Positions 26,256 through 36,281 of a stretch of 64,000 nt of DNA are shown here, piece by piece (within the stretch, counting starts at the first letter, position 1; each line of letters opens with the position of its first letter). This DNA comes from Acidobacteriota bacterium (GTDB taxonomy: Bacteria; Acidobacteriota; Terriglobia; Acidiferrales; UBA7541). The notes under the pieces are model-generated. The model saw only the letters and a program-made list of their open reading frames with translations. It was not told the origin of the DNA and ran no database searches. The DNA lies in assembly GCA_003224055.1 (NCBI GenBank), contig QHYE01000046.1:1-64000 (forward strand). Reading direction: 5' to 3'. The translations under genes were made by a program, and so were the position numbers.

Positions 26256-26329
26256 TGGGAGATCGTCCAACGGTAGGACTCCAGATTCTGGATCTGGCTA
26301 TCCTGGTTCGAATCCAGGTCTCCCAGCCA
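26256..26329 (+). tRNA. tRNA-Gln (anticodon CTG)
   Basis: Acceptor stem TGGGAGA (26256-26262) pairs with TCTCCCA (26319-26325); discriminator G and an encoded CCA follow. The D-arm has CAACGGTAGGA, the anticodon loop TTCTGGA reads CTG, and the T-arm has GGTTCGAATCC. All arms pair. The gene reads codon CAG and stands alone between the hopanoid cluster and the glycosidases. Confidence 0.97.
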
Positions 26330-26465
26330 CTTCTTCCCAGTCAGCGCCATTTCTTCTGCGTGTTTGCAGAACGTGCTGGAACGGGCACGGTTTTCTCCGG
26401 CGATGGTGCAGCATTTTGCAAAAAGTGCGACCATAACTAACTCTCGCGCAGAGGACCAGCCAATC

Positions 26466-29201
26466 ATGCCACGAATCCAGACCACGGAAGACCGCCGGCT
26501 TGAAGAAGCACGCACTCGAAAAAAACATTGGAAGCGGTGGGGACCCTATCTCTCCGAGCGCCAGTGGGGGACCGTCCGCGAAGATTACAGCGCCGATGGC
26601 ACGGCTTGGGAATTCTTTCCGCACGATCACGCTCGCTCGCGCGCCTATCGCTGGGGGGAGGACGGAATCGGAGGGATCTGCGACCGGCACCAGATCATGT
26701 GCTTTGCGCTGGCCTTCTGGAATGGACGCGATCCCATCCTGAAAGAACGTCTCTTCGGCCTCACAGGCAACCAGGGCAATCATGGCGAGGACGTGAAGGA
26801 GTATTACTTCTACCTTGATTCAACTCCCACGCACAGCTACATGCGGATGCTTTACAAGTATCCGCAGGCGGAATTCCCTTATGAATATTTGGTCGAAGAG
26901 AACCAGCAGCGAGGCCGGCAAGCGCCGGAATTTGAATTGCTGGACACCGGAGTTTTCCACGAGAACCGCTATTTCGATGTGCTTGTGGAGTATGCCAAGG
27001 CCGACGTGGAAGACATTCTCATCCGAATCACGGTTTCGAATCGCGGCCCGGAAGCGGCCACGGTGCACATGCTGCCGCAACTCTGGTTCCGCAACACATG
27101 GTCCTGGGGCAGGGATTTGCGGCGCCCGGTCGCGCGCAAAGGGACCTGTGTGCCAGGGAGCGCGTGCGTCGAGCTGCAGCACTGGCAATATGGCAAGCGC
27201 TGGCTGTTGTGCGCCGGGAAGCCCGACTTGCTCTTCACGGAAAACGAGACGAACAACGCGCGGCTTTTCTCCGGAAGGAACCGCACACCCTATGTGAAAG
27301 ACGCTTTTCATGAGTACGTCATTCGCGGTAACAAGGCCGCGGTGAATTCGGAACACCTGGGGACGAAGACGGCCGCGTATTATCCGCTGCAGCTTGGTTC
27401 CGGCCAGTCGGCTACGTTAAAGCTGAGGCTGACGGATCTAGAGCCACTCGAAGGGATGGACGTCGGTTCCGGCAAGGTCGGCGGTGTTGTTTCTCCAGGA
27501 GAGCCGGACCGGCCAGAGGATGTTCCCGGTACAAATGATTTTGCCGAAGGATTTGACCGTTTGTTTGCGACACGTCAAGAAGAAGCCGATGAATTCTACG
27601 CTTCCCGCATTCCCAAGGATCTCTCAGACGACGCGAAGGCCGTCATGCGCCAGGCATTTGGCGGCATGCTCTGGTGCAAGCAGTTTTATCACTACGATGT
27701 TCACACCTGGCTGGAGGGGGACCCTGCTGGCCCCAAACCTCCTGAGGAGCGCTGGAACGGCCGCAACAAGGATTGGACGCACCTCTACAACGAAGACATC
27801 ATTTCCATGCCGGACAATTGGGAATATCCGTGGTACGCCGCCTGGGACCTGGCATTTCACTGCATCCCGCTGGCGTTGGTGGATCCTGATTTCGCCAAGG
27901 AACAGCTCATCCTGCTGCTTCGCGAATGGTACATGCATCCCAATGGCCAGTTGCCCGCCTATGAATGGGCGTTTGGTGATGTAAATCCGCCGGTGCATGC
28001 CTGGGCCGCGTGGCGTGTTTACAAAATAGAACGGCGCCTTCGCGGCGTAGCGGATCGCGGGTTTCTGGAAAAAGTGTTTCACAAGCTGCTGCTGAATTTC
28101 ACCTGGTGGGTGAACCGCAAAGATCCCGACGGCGCGAACATTTTTCAAGGCGGATTTCTCGGGCTCGATAACATCGGAGTCTTTGACCGTTCGGCGCCGC
28201 TCCCCACCGGCGGCCATCTCGAGCAATCCGACGGCACCAGCTGGATGGGCATGTATTGCCTGAACATGCTGGCGATTGCGCTGGAATTAGCAAAAGAAGA
28301 TCCCGCTTACGAAGATGTCGCCAGCAAGTTCTTTGAGCACTTCGTCTACATTGCGCGAGCTATGAATGATTTCGGCAGCGGCGGGCGCTCTCTCTGGGAT
28401 GACGAAGATGGGTTTTACTACGACGTGCTGAAACTCCCCAACGGCGAAGAACACTTCCTGAAAATCCGTTCGATGGTGGGATTGATACCGCTCTTCGCTG
28501 TGGAAACGCTGGAGCCGGAAATTGTGGATCGCTTGCCGGGCTTCAAGCGCCGCATGCAATGGTTCATCGACAATCACCCGGATGTGCCGGAGCACATCGA
28601 AATGACGCAACGTTCTGCGCGCGGCGTGCGCCGGCTCCTCTCGCTCGTGAATCGCAAGCAGCTCAAGCGCGTGCTCTCTCGCATGCTGGACGAAACGGAA
28701 TTTCTATCGTCCTATGGCGTCCGTGCGCTTTCGCGCTACCACAAGGATCATCCCTACGAAGTTCAGGTGAACGGCAATGTGAACCGCGTGGAGTATGAGC
28801 CTGCGGAATCCTCGACCGGCGTCTTCGGCGGAAATTCCAACTGGCGTGGACCCATCTGGTTCCCCGTAAACTATCTGCTCGTCGAATCTCTGCAAAAGTT
28901 TCACCACTACTACGGCGAGGACTTCAAGGTGGAGTGCCCCACGCATTCGCCGGAGGAATCCGATCTCTGGCAAGTAGCAGGAGAAATCTCCCGCCGGCTC
29001 ATCCACATCTTCCTTCGCGATTCGAGTGGCCGCCGTCCCGTCGCCGGCGGACTTGAGATTTTCCAGAATGATCCGCACTGGAAAGACCTTATCCTCTTCC
29101 ACGAATACTTTCATGGCGACAATGGGGCCGGGATCGGCGCCAGCCATCAAACCGGTTGGACTGGTCTCGTCGCAAAACTGATCGAACAAAGCGGTGAGTG
29201 A
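26466..29201 (+). CDS. GH63-type glycoside hydrolase (MGH1-like)
   Basis: A 911-residue soluble enzyme of the family that includes processing alpha-glucosidase and mannosylglycerate/glucosylglycerate hydrolases. [19 protein letters not shown] is the conserved N-terminal substrate loop; the (alpha/alpha)6 barrel carries YAAWDLAFH with the probable acid Asp, [13 protein letters not shown], and the C-terminal [18 protein letters not shown]. The substrate cannot be fixed from sequence. No signal peptide is seen, so it acts in the cytoplasm. ATG 26466 is chosen because homology begins with [12 protein letters not shown]. It is followed at once by a debranching enzyme gene. Confidence 0.85.
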   Translation: MPRIQTTEDRRLEEARTRKKHWKRWGPYLSERQWGTVREDYSADGTAWEFFPHDHARSRAYRWGEDGIGGICDRHQIMCFALAFWNGRDPILKERLFGLTGNQGNHGEDVKEYYFYLDSTPTHSYMRMLYKYPQAEFPYEYLVEENQQRGRQAPEFELLDTGVFHENRYFDVLVEYAKADVEDILIRITVSNRGPEAATVHMLPQLWFRNTWSWGRDLRRPVARKGTCVPGSACVELQHWQYGKRWLLCAGKPDLLFTENETNNARLFSGRNRTPYVKDAFHEYVIRGNKAAVNSEHLGTKTAAYYPLQLGSGQSATLKLRLTDLEPLEGMDVGSGKVGGVVSPGEPDRPEDVPGTNDFAEGFDRLFATRQEEADEFYASRIPKDLSDDAKAVMRQAFGGMLWCKQFYHYDVHTWLEGDPAGPKPPEERWNGRNKDWTHLYNEDIISMPDNWEYPWYAAWDLAFHCIPLALVDPDFAKEQLILLLREWYMHPNGQLPAYEWAFGDVNPPVHAWAAWRVYKIERRLRGVADRGFLEKVFHKLLLNFTWWVNRKDPDGANIFQGGFLGLDNIGVFDRSAPLPTGGHLEQSDGTSWMGMYCLNMLAIALELAKEDPAYEDVASKFFEHFVYIARAMNDFGSGGRSLWDDEDGFYYDVLKLPNGEEHFLKIRSMVGLIPLFAVETLEPEIVDRLPGFKRRMQWFIDNHPDVPEHIEMTQRSARGVRRLLSLVNRKQLKRVLSRMLDETEFLSSYGVRALSRYHKDHPYEVQVNGNVNRVEYEPAESSTGVFGGNSNWRGPIWFPVNYLLVESLQKFHHYYGEDFKVECPTHSPEESDLWQVAGEISRRLIHIFLRDSSGRRPVAGGLEIFQNDPHWKDLILFHEYFHGDNGAGIGASHQTGWTGLVAKLIEQSGE

Positions 29202-29266
29202 CGTGTCCGCTTTTGTCATTCGGGAAGCCACGCCATGCATCATCGTGTGCCAGGAAGGAGCGCCCG

Positions 29267-31270
29267 ATGTCCGAACAGGCGGAAATTCAGTTTGGCAGGG
29301 AGATCTGCGGCGATCTGGACTCGGCCGAATCGCGCGAATGGCTCGTCACTAATGGTATTGGCGGCTACGCTTCCGGCACCGTTGCCGGAAGCCAGACGCG
29401 CCGCTATCACGGTCTCCTCGTGGCTGCCTTGAAGCCGCCCGTTGACCGTACCCAGCTCGTCTCCGCTGTCGACGAAATCGTTCACTACGCGGGAATGGAC
29501 TATTCTCTCGCCACGCACCGCTGGGCAAGCGGCGCGGTCGAGCCCAAAGGATTTCTCCTCGTCGAAGATTTTCATCTGGAAGGCACAACACCCGTTTGGT
29601 CTTACGCTTTGACCGATGCTCTTCTCGAAAAACGCATCTGGATGCGCCAGGGCGAAAACACCACCTACATTCAATACACGCTCGTTCGCGGAAGCAGCGT
29701 ACTGGAATTGGATCTGAAGGCGCTCGTCAATTATCGCGACTTCCATTCGCTCACACGCGCGGGTGACTGGCGGATGAAGATCGAGCCAGTAGAGCATGGC
29801 ATCACGGTGCAGGCCTTTGATGGCGCAACTCTCTTCTATCTGAAAACTGATTCGGGAACCTGCGAGCCCCGCCACGAGTGGTACCTCGGCTGTTATTTCG
29901 GCGAAGAAACCGCACGAGGACTCGAGGACCGCGAAGATCGCCTGTTTGCCGCGCTGTTCCGTGCAAAATTGCAAGCTGGCACAAGCGTGACGCTCGTTGC
30001 GGCCATGGAAGCGAATGCTTTGCTGGATGGAGAAACAGCCGCAGCCGAGCGCGCCAATCGCGAAATGAAATTGTTCACTGCTTGGCAGGAAAAAAACGAA
30101 GCACTCGCTGCTGAAGCTCCTTCCTGGCTCTGGCAACTCATTCTCGCGGCGGACCAATTCATCGTGAAGCGCAGCCTGTCGGAAGAGCCGGACGGCCGCA
30201 GCATCATCGCGGGCTATCACTGGTTTGGAGACTGGGGCCGCGACACGATGATCGCTTTGCCGGGATTGACGCTGGCCACGGGCCGCACTGAGGTTGCGAA
30301 GCAGATCCTTCTGGCATACTCCCGCTACGTCGATGGCGGCATGCTCCCAAATAATTTCCCGGATGCCGGAGGCAAGCCGGAATACAACACCGTGGATGCG
30401 GCGCTTTGGTATTTTGAAGCTATCCGCCAATATTTCGCGGCTACGCAGGACTCCGCAACGCTACAGAAACTCTTTCCGGTTCTTGCCGGAATGATTGACG
30501 CCCACGTGAAGGGCACGCGCTACAGCATTCACGTGGACCCCGCGGACGGTCTCCTCTTCGCCGGCGGCCCCGGTGTGCAGCTCACCTGGATGGATGCCAA
30601 GATCGGCGATTGGGTCGTCACGCCGCGCACGGGGAAGCCCGTGGAAATCAATGCGCTTTGGATCAACGCGCTCGAAACGATTGCGCAATTTGCGCGCCTG
30701 TTCGGAAAGCCGGGCGAAGGCTACGAGATTCTAGCCGCCAAAGCTACGAAGAGTTTTCAGAAATTCTGGAACGCGGAACGCGGCTGTTGTTATGACGTGA
30801 TTGGCGTTCCGGGCATGGGTAACGACGGCGCCCTGCGCCCCAATCAGATCTTCGCCGTTTCGCTTCTGGGCAATCTGCTCACGCAGGAACAGCAAAAATC
30901 CGTTGTCGACGTCTGCGCCCGGCAGCTCCTCACCTCACACGGCCTCCGCAGTTTGGCGCCCGGTGAACCCGGCTATGCGGGGCACTACGGCGGCAGCCCC
31001 AGCGATCGCGATGCCGCCTATCATCAAGGCACCGCTTGGGGCTGGCTGCTTGGCCCCTTTGCGCTGGCGCACTTTCGCGTTTACAAAGACCGCGAGGCGG
31101 CATTGCGTTTCTTGGAGCCCTTGGGACGTCAGATTTACGCGAGCGGCCTCGGCACCCTCAACGAAATCTTCGATGGAGACGCCCCGTTCACTCCACGCGG
31201 TTGCATCGCCCAGGCCTGGACCGTCGCGGAGCTCGTTCGTGCATGGCAGCGGCTCGCGCGCGAACAGTAG
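29267..31270 (+). CDS. Glycogen-debranching-type amylo-alpha-1,6-glucosidase (GH133)
   Basis: A 667-residue cytoplasmic enzyme. The N-terminal domain holds NGIGGYASGTVAGSQTRRYHG, a hallmark of the bacterial/archaeal GDE family. The (alpha/alpha)6 domain holds YHWFGDWGRDTMIALPGL with its catalytic Asp, and the later HQGTAWGWLLGPF. GGAAGGAG before ATG 29267 sets the start; the frame overlaps the GH63 gene upstream but without support. The pair probably processes alpha-glucans or related storage/compatible-solute sugars. Confidence 0.9.
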   Translation: MSEQAEIQFGREICGDLDSAESREWLVTNGIGGYASGTVAGSQTRRYHGLLVAALKPPVDRTQLVSAVDEIVHYAGMDYSLATHRWASGAVEPKGFLLVEDFHLEGTTPVWSYALTDALLEKRIWMRQGENTTYIQYTLVRGSSVLELDLKALVNYRDFHSLTRAGDWRMKIEPVEHGITVQAFDGATLFYLKTDSGTCEPRHEWYLGCYFGEETARGLEDREDRLFAALFRAKLQAGTSVTLVAAMEANALLDGETAAAERANREMKLFTAWQEKNEALAAEAPSWLWQLILAADQFIVKRSLSEEPDGRSIIAGYHWFGDWGRDTMIALPGLTLATGRTEVAKQILLAYSRYVDGGMLPNNFPDAGGKPEYNTVDAALWYFEAIRQYFAATQDSATLQKLFPVLAGMIDAHVKGTRYSIHVDPADGLLFAGGPGVQLTWMDAKIGDWVVTPRTGKPVEINALWINALETIAQFARLFGKPGEGYEILAAKATKSFQKFWNAERGCCYDVIGVPGMGNDGALRPNQIFAVSLLGNLLTQEQQKSVVDVCARQLLTSHGLRSLAPGEPGYAGHYGGSPSDRDAAYHQGTAWGWLLGPFALAHFRVYKDREAALRFLEPLGRQIYASGLGTLNEIFDGDAPFTPRGCIAQAWTVAELVRAWQRLAREQ

Positions 31271-31873
31271 TCAGTGGGCCGTGGTTGTTAACGTCTGCGG
31301 AACCGCGGGGACTTCATACAGTTCGATCAGCACTTTTCCGCCAGCGGGTGTCGGGACCAGGAAGAAGTTGACTCGTGTACCGTCGGCGCCTGGCCGGGTC
31401 GCCGGGTAGACGGGCTTGACGTTAAATTTTTCTTTCAGAATTTCCGTCGCGCGATCCACATTCTCGCAGCGAAATTCCACCTGCTGCGCGCCTTCCCCAA
31501 ACTTGGCCAGATAGCGCGCAATCGCTCCGGAGCCGCCCGGCTCCCGCGTCGTGAGCACGTCGAGCAGGACGCCATCAGGAAAATGAAGCTCAAACTCTTC
31601 CGCATCCTGCTCCGCCGGCACCTCTGCAAGTCTCGGCGTTCCATTCGCCACTCGAATTCTTCCAAATGTCGCCCGTTCGACCGCCAGCCCTACGGTGACG
31701 ACGGGACTCGGCCCCAGAAGCAGGCCAGCCAATTCGGCATCTTTCCACCATAAGGAAACGGCCACGTCTGCAGAAGTGCGGCCAGCGCGATAAATCGTGT
31801 CCGCCGCGGCTTTTCTTTCCGAGGGGTCGGCTAACGCTAGCCCGGTGATCGCTGAAGTAAGAGGACTGGACAT
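31271..31873 (-). CDS. VOC-family (glyoxalase-like) protein
   Basis: A 200-residue protein. VVTVGLAVERA opens the first beta-alpha-beta-beta-beta unit, and VEFRCENVDRATEILKEKFNVKP the second, with the end KVLIELYE typical of methylmalonyl-CoA epimerase-like VOC proteins. Metal ligands are not certain. It is convergent with the debranching enzyme with no gap: stop codons are adjacent (31268-31273). Confidence 0.72.
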   Translation of the reverse strand: MSSPLTSAITGLALADPSERKAAADTIYRAGRTSADVAVSLWWKDAELAGLLLGPSPVVTVGLAVERATFGRIRVANGTPRLAEVPAEQDAEEFELHFPDGVLLDVLTTREPGGSGAIARYLAKFGEGAQQVEFRCENVDRATEILKEKFNVKPVYPATRPGADGTRVNFFLVPTPAGGKVLIELYEVPAVPQTLTTTAH

Positions 31874-31979
31874 GGATACGCAAGGAATTGTAGCGTGAGG
31901 ACGCCAGCAAGAGAAGTTTTGCCGGGGCGTCCTTCAGTTCCGGACGCAACGAATTCGAATCTCATTTCATCTGAAGGCT

Positions 31980-33653
31980 ATGCCTAAGCCAGTCTTATTG
32001 ACCGTAGATGACGACCCCGAGGTGCTCCGGGCCATTGAGCGCGACTTGCGAAGCCGCTATGCGGACCGCTACCGCGTCATGCGCGCAAATTCCGGCAGCG
32101 CCGGCCTGACCACCCTCCGCGAGTTGAAGGCGCGCAACAATCCCGTCGCTTTGCTCCTGGCGGACCAGCGCATGCCCCAAATGGATGGCGTGCACTTCCT
32201 CTCCCAAGCCACGGAGATGCACCCGCTCGCCAAGCGCGCACTGCTCACCGCCTACGCGGACACCAATGCGGCTATTGATGCCATCAACGAAGCCCGCATC
32301 CATTACTACCTCATGAAGCCTTGGGATCCTCCCGAAGAAAAACTCTACCCGGCCCTCGATGACTTGCTCCACGATTGGACCTCGACGTTTCACCCGCCCT
32401 ATGAAGGCATCCGCGTTCTTGGCACGCGTTGGTCCAATCGCTCCTACGAACTGCGCGAATTTCTCGCCAGGAATCAGGTGCCCTACCAATGGATTGACGT
32501 GGAACTGGCGCAAGCCGATCCGGAAGTGCGCGGGCTGGTGGATTCGCTTGGGCCGGAGGCGCAAACGCTCCCGCTCATTCTCTTTCCGGATGGCACACGT
32601 TTGCCGGAGCCGCCTCTGCCGGCGGTGGCGGACAAGCTCGGCCTCCGCACGCATGCACAGACGAATTTCTACGACCTTATGATCGTCGGTGGAGGTCCCG
32701 CGGGACTTGCCGCAGCGGTTTACGGCGCAAGCGAAGGTTTGCGCACCGTGATCATCGAGCGCGAAGCGCCCGGAGGCCAGGCTGGCCTGAGCTCGCGTAT
32801 CGAAAATTATCTGGGTTTTCCTTCCGGACTGAGTGGAAACGATCTGGCCCGGCGTGCCGTTGCCCAGGCGAGGCGCTTCGGCGTTGAAATCCTCGCTCCG
32901 CAGGAGGCGGTCGGCATTCGCTCCGAAGGGCCGTACCGCTTCCTCAGGCTGGCCGATGGCACGGAAATTTCCTGCAACGTTCTCTTGCTGGCGATGGGCG
33001 TCCAATGGCGTAGTCTCGACGTGCCCGGCATCGACCGCTTGCAAGGCGCAGGCGTGTATTACGGCGGCGGAACCTCCGAAGCCATGGCCTGCAGGGGGGA
33101 AACGGTTTATATCATCGGCGGTGCGAATTCTGCGGGACAGGCCGCGATGCACTTTTCGAAGTTCGCCGAGAAAGTCATCGTGCTCGTGCGCGGCGCGTCG
33201 CTTGCCAGCACGATGTCTCACTATCTGATCGAACAAATCGAAAAGACAGCAAACATTCAAGTCTGGACAAGTACCGTGGTGACCGAGGTCTTCGGCGAAT
33301 CCCGGCTGACGGACATCACCATTCAGCGAACCGCCACGGGCGAAAAAGAGAAGCTGCCTGCCAGCAGCCTGTTCATTTTCATCGGCGCGCAGCCGCGCAC
33401 GGAGTGGCTGGGCGATCTCGTCGAGCGCGACGAGCGCGGATTCATTCTTTCCGGGCCGGACCTGCTCCGAAACGGAAAGAGACCCACGTCTTGGACCCTC
33501 GATCGCGATCCCGGTTTGCTCGAAACCAACGTGCCGGGTATTTTCGTGGTCGGCGATGTGCGCCACGGCTCGGTCAAGCGCGTGGCTTCGGGTGTAGGCG
33601 AAGGAGCCGTGGTTGTGCAATTCATGCATCAGTATTTGGCGAAGGTCCAATGA
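31980..33653 (+). CDS. Response-regulator receiver / thioredoxin-reductase-like flavoprotein fusion
   Basis: A 557-residue three-part protein. Residues 1-125 form a complete receiver (acidic pocket DDD at 10-12, phospho-acceptor Asp62 in LADQRMP, Lys113 in LMKPW). Residues about 143-220 are glutaredoxin-like but lack the CxxC (RWSNRS instead). Residues about 231-555 are a thioredoxin-reductase-type FAD/NAD(P) oxidoreductase: FAD motif GGGPAG at 237-242, NAD motif IIGGANSAGQ, and the C-terminal FVVGDVR. The redox CxxC of TrxB is reduced to one Cys (MACRG, C371). ATGA links it to the following kinase. I infer phosphorylation-controlled redox activity or redox signalling; its substrate is unknown. 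Confidence 0.85.
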   Translation: MPKPVLLTVDDDPEVLRAIERDLRSRYADRYRVMRANSGSAGLTTLRELKARNNPVALLLADQRMPQMDGVHFLSQATEMHPLAKRALLTAYADTNAAIDAINEARIHYYLMKPWDPPEEKLYPALDDLLHDWTSTFHPPYEGIRVLGTRWSNRSYELREFLARNQVPYQWIDVELAQADPEVRGLVDSLGPEAQTLPLILFPDGTRLPEPPLPAVADKLGLRTHAQTNFYDLMIVGGGPAGLAAAVYGASEGLRTVIIEREAPGGQAGLSSRIENYLGFPSGLSGNDLARRAVAQARRFGVEILAPQEAVGIRSEGPYRFLRLADGTEISCNVLLLAMGVQWRSLDVPGIDRLQGAGVYYGGGTSEAMACRGETVYIIGGANSAGQAAMHFSKFAEKVIVLVRGASLASTMSHYLIEQIEKTANIQVWTSTVVTEVFGESRLTDITIQRTATGEKEKLPASSLFIFIGAQPRTEWLGDLVERDERGFILSGPDLLRNGKRPTSWTLDRDPGLLETNVPGIFVVGDVRHGSVKRVASGVGEGAVVVQFMHQYLAKVQ

Positions 33654-35056
33654 GCCCCGTCGATCCAACACGCATCCCATCGCTCGTTTCGGATTTGCGC
33701 AAAGTCCCTGCGTTTGCGGACCAGCCGCAGCCCGATCTCGAGTGGTTCGTCTCGCAGTCCGAAGAACGCCGAGTCGCCCCGGGCGAGATTACAGTGCGTG
33801 AAGACACACCTGCCGACAAGATGTTTGTGTTACTTGAGGGAGAAATCCGCGCGCGCCGCGAGAGTGGTCCGGCGGATGGCTTCGTGTTTACCGGGAAGGC
33901 CGGCAGCGTCGCAGGGGTTCTTCCATTTTCTCGGATGAAATCTTTCCCCGTCACCGGCCGGGCGGTCGGCACGGCCCGGATTCTAGATTTTCCCTCAAAG
34001 CTATTTCCGGAACTTTTTCAGCGCATGCCGGAGCTCTCGGCGCGTCTGGTCGGCATGCTTACGGACCGTGTGCGTGACTTTACGCGCACCGAGCAGCAGC
34101 ACGAGAAGCTCGCCGCGCTGGGAAAATTGTCCGCGGGCCTCGCGCACGAATTGAATAATCCTGCGGCCGCGGCACGCCGGTCCGCGGGAGCGTTGCGCGA
34201 TTGCCTGCAGCGCTTGCGCGATGCGGGGCGCACCTCCACTTTGGGACCCGAGGATTGCGGGCTGCTGGCCCAGCGCGAGGAAGAGATTCGCGCCACGTTA
34301 AAGCCCCCCGAATACAAAGACGAATTCGCTCGCGTCGAACGTGAAGAAGCGATCCAGGCCTGGCTGGAAGCCCATAAAGTCGCTGACGCCTGGAAGCTGG
34401 CCCCGCTCCTCGCCGATGCGAATTTTGCTGACACACATCTCGAAAGTTTTGCGTCAGCCGCTGGGGCTTCGCTCGGCCCGGAACTCACCAGGTTTGCGAC
34501 CCTTCTCGAAATGGGACGCATCGCGAACGAACTCGAAAACAGCACGGCGCGCATCTCGGAGCTCATCAAGGCCATCAAGGAATATTCCTACATGGACCAG
34601 GCGCCCCTCCAGGAAGTGGACATCAAGCACAGCCTGGAAACCACCCTCACGATCATGAACCACAAATTGAAGCGCGGCATTTCCGTCACGCGCGAGTATG
34701 CCCCCGATCTCCCCAAAGTGATGGCTTATGGCAGCGAATTGAATCAGGTCTGGACCAACCTCATTGACAACGCCGCGGACGCCATGAAAAACAACGGAGA
34801 GCTCCTTGTGCGCGCCGTCCGCGAAAACGAATACGTGCTCGTCGAGATCGCCGACAACGGCCCGGGAATCCCTCCCGAGATCCAGTCACGCATCTTCGAC
34901 CCGTTTTTTACGACCAAAGGAGTAGGCGAGGGTTCCGGGCTCGGCCTGGATCTCGTGCATCGCATCGTCCAAAAAATGCGCGGGTTTATCACCATCAAGT
35001 CCGTTCCCGGCGACACGCGGTTCCGCGTGCGCATTCCGATTCACGGCGCACTCTAA
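33650..35056 (+). CDS. Cyclic-nucleotide-domain histidine kinase
   Basis: A 468-residue soluble kinase. Residues about 20-135 are a cNMP-like sensory fold (VAPGEITVREDTPADKMFVLLEGEI, RAVGTARILDFP). The dimerisation helix has LGKLSAGLAHELNNP with His166, followed by an unusually long insert (about 190-290), and the ATPase domain has N (NLIDNAADAM), G1 (DNGPGIPPE), F (DPFFTTK) and G2 (GEGSGLGL) boxes. It overlaps the receiver-flavoprotein gene by ATGA, so its receiver partner is very likely that protein. No membrane segment is seen. Confidence 0.9.
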   Translation: MSPVDPTRIPSLVSDLRKVPAFADQPQPDLEWFVSQSEERRVAPGEITVREDTPADKMFVLLEGEIRARRESGPADGFVFTGKAGSVAGVLPFSRMKSFPVTGRAVGTARILDFPSKLFPELFQRMPELSARLVGMLTDRVRDFTRTEQQHEKLAALGKLSAGLAHELNNPAAAARRSAGALRDCLQRLRDAGRTSTLGPEDCGLLAQREEEIRATLKPPEYKDEFARVEREEAIQAWLEAHKVADAWKLAPLLADANFADTHLESFASAAGASLGPELTRFATLLEMGRIANELENSTARISELIKAIKEYSYMDQAPLQEVDIKHSLETTLTIMNHKLKRGISVTREYAPDLPKVMAYGSELNQVWTNLIDNAADAMKNNGELLVRAVRENEYVLVEIADNGPGIPPEIQSRIFDPFFTTKGVGEGSGLGLDLVHRIVQKMRGFITIKSVPGDTRFRVRIPIHGAL

Positions 35057-35073
35057 GTTCCCAGGAGGCCCAC

Positions 35074-35334
35074 ATGGCCGAAACGTGCACGCACCTCAAT
35101 CAGATCCGGCCCGTCAAACCAAAGACCAAGGGATGCGAAGAATGCCTCAAGATGGGCGACACTTGGGTTCATCTGCGCTTGTGTCTGAGCTGCGGTCACG
35201 TCGGTTGTTGCGACTCCTCGAAAAACAAGCACGCCACAAAACATTTTCGCGCCGTGAAACATCCCGTCATCCGCTCGCTGGAACCGGGGGAGAACTGGAT
35301 GTGGTGCTACGTGGACGAACTGATGTTCGAGTAA
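35074..35334 (+). CDS. UBP-type zinc-finger protein
   Basis: An 86-residue protein that is almost entirely a ZnF-UBP domain: CTHLN, CEECLKMGDTWVHLRLCLSCGHVGCCD, HATKHF and HPVIRSLE give the Cys/His zinc ligands in order, with WMWCYVDELM closing it. In eukaryotes this fold binds the ubiquitin C-terminus; bacteria lack ubiquitin, so its partner is unknown. AGGAGG nine bases before the ATG and a 17-base gap from the kinase place it in the same operon. Confidence 0.88.
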   Translation: MAETCTHLNQIRPVKPKTKGCEECLKMGDTWVHLRLCLSCGHVGCCDSSKNKHATKHFRAVKHPVIRSLEPGENWMWCYVDELMFE

Positions 35335-35343
35335 GAATAAAAC

Positions 35344-36261
35344 TCAGCGCTTTTTCTTTGCGGGAATGAGAAGTGAAGCTAGCAGCGCGATCAGCAGTAT
35401 GCCTCCTACTACTCCGAGGGAGACACTCACCGGAATGTGTACCCAGCGCTCGCCGATCATCTTTCCGCCAATAAACATCAGCACCAGCGCCAGTCCGGCG
35501 TCCAAATAGCGCAACCGGTCCAGAACCCCCGCCAGCAAAAAATACAGCGCACGAAGCCCCATAATCGCAAAAACATTCGAGGTGTACACGATAAACGGGT
35601 CGCGCGTGATGCCGAAAATGGCCGGAATCGAATCGATCGCCAGCGTCAAGTCCGTGATTTCCACAACCAGAAGAACAAGAAACAAGGGAGTGGCGAACAG
35701 CTTGCCCGCGTTGCGCACAAAAAAATGCTCACCCTCGTACGCGTGCGTCACGCGAAGATGCTTGCGCGCGAACCGGAATATCCTGCTTTTTTCAGGATGC
35801 ACTTCCGTCTTCTTGGCGAGCACCATGTGCAGCCCGGCATAGACGAGAAACGCTCCCAGGAGATACATCACCCAGGAAAAGTGCTGGATCAGTTCCGCGC
35901 CCACCGCGATCATGATCCCGCGCATGACCAGCGCGCCGATCACACCCCACTCCAGCAGCCGGTGCTGAAACCGCTCATCCACCGCAAACGCGCGAAAAAT
36001 CACCAGGAAGAGGAAAAGGTTGTCGACGCTTAAAGCCTTTTCGATCAGGTAGCCCGTAAAATATTCGAGCGCGGGTTGTTCGCCGTAGTAGTAGAGGACC
36101 GCCAGCCCGAAGAGCACCGAAATGCCAATCCAGCCGAAGCTCGCGATCGCGGCCTCGCGCACGCTGATCTTGTGCGCTTTGCGGTGGAACACGCGCAAAT
36201 CGAGCGCAATCGTAATAAGCACGAAGACGTTGAACGCCAGCCATTGAAGCGGTGTGCCCAT
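35344..36261 (-). CDS. TerC/Alx-family membrane protein
   Basis: A 305-residue integral membrane protein with about nine helices. EKALSVDNLFLFLVIF, DLTLAIDSIPAIFGITRDPF and the paired Asp residues are the TerC signature; related proteins export Mn2+ or protect against metals in the envelope. The open frame reaches 36567, but that part overlaps the next gene and is Arg/Gly-rich noise. It lies 20 bases after the minus-strand gene at 36282. Confidence 0.9.
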   Translation of the reverse strand: MGTPLQWLAFNVFVLITIALDLRVFHRKAHKISVREAAIASFGWIGISVLFGLAVLYYYGEQPALEYFTGYLIEKALSVDNLFLFLVIFRAFAVDERFQHRLLEWGVIGALVMRGIMIAVGAELIQHFSWVMYLLGAFLVYAGLHMVLAKKTEVHPEKSRIFRFARKHLRVTHAYEGEHFFVRNAGKLFATPLFLVLLVVEITDLTLAIDSIPAIFGITRDPFIVYTSNVFAIMGLRALYFLLAGVLDRLRYLDAGLALVLMFIGGKMIGERWVHIPVSVSLGVVGGILLIALLASLLIPAKKKR

Positions 36262-36281
36262 GGTCGTGGAGCTTAGCTGCA

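Noticed and set aside
32592-32608. TGGCAC...TTTGC sequence resembling a -24/-12 promoter
   Set aside because: The spacing is one base short, and it lies inside the coding sequence of the flavoprotein.
31995-33680. A 561-codon minus-strand open frame across the receiver-flavoprotein gene
   Set aside because: It is antisense to a gene with complete motifs and has no recognisable domain.
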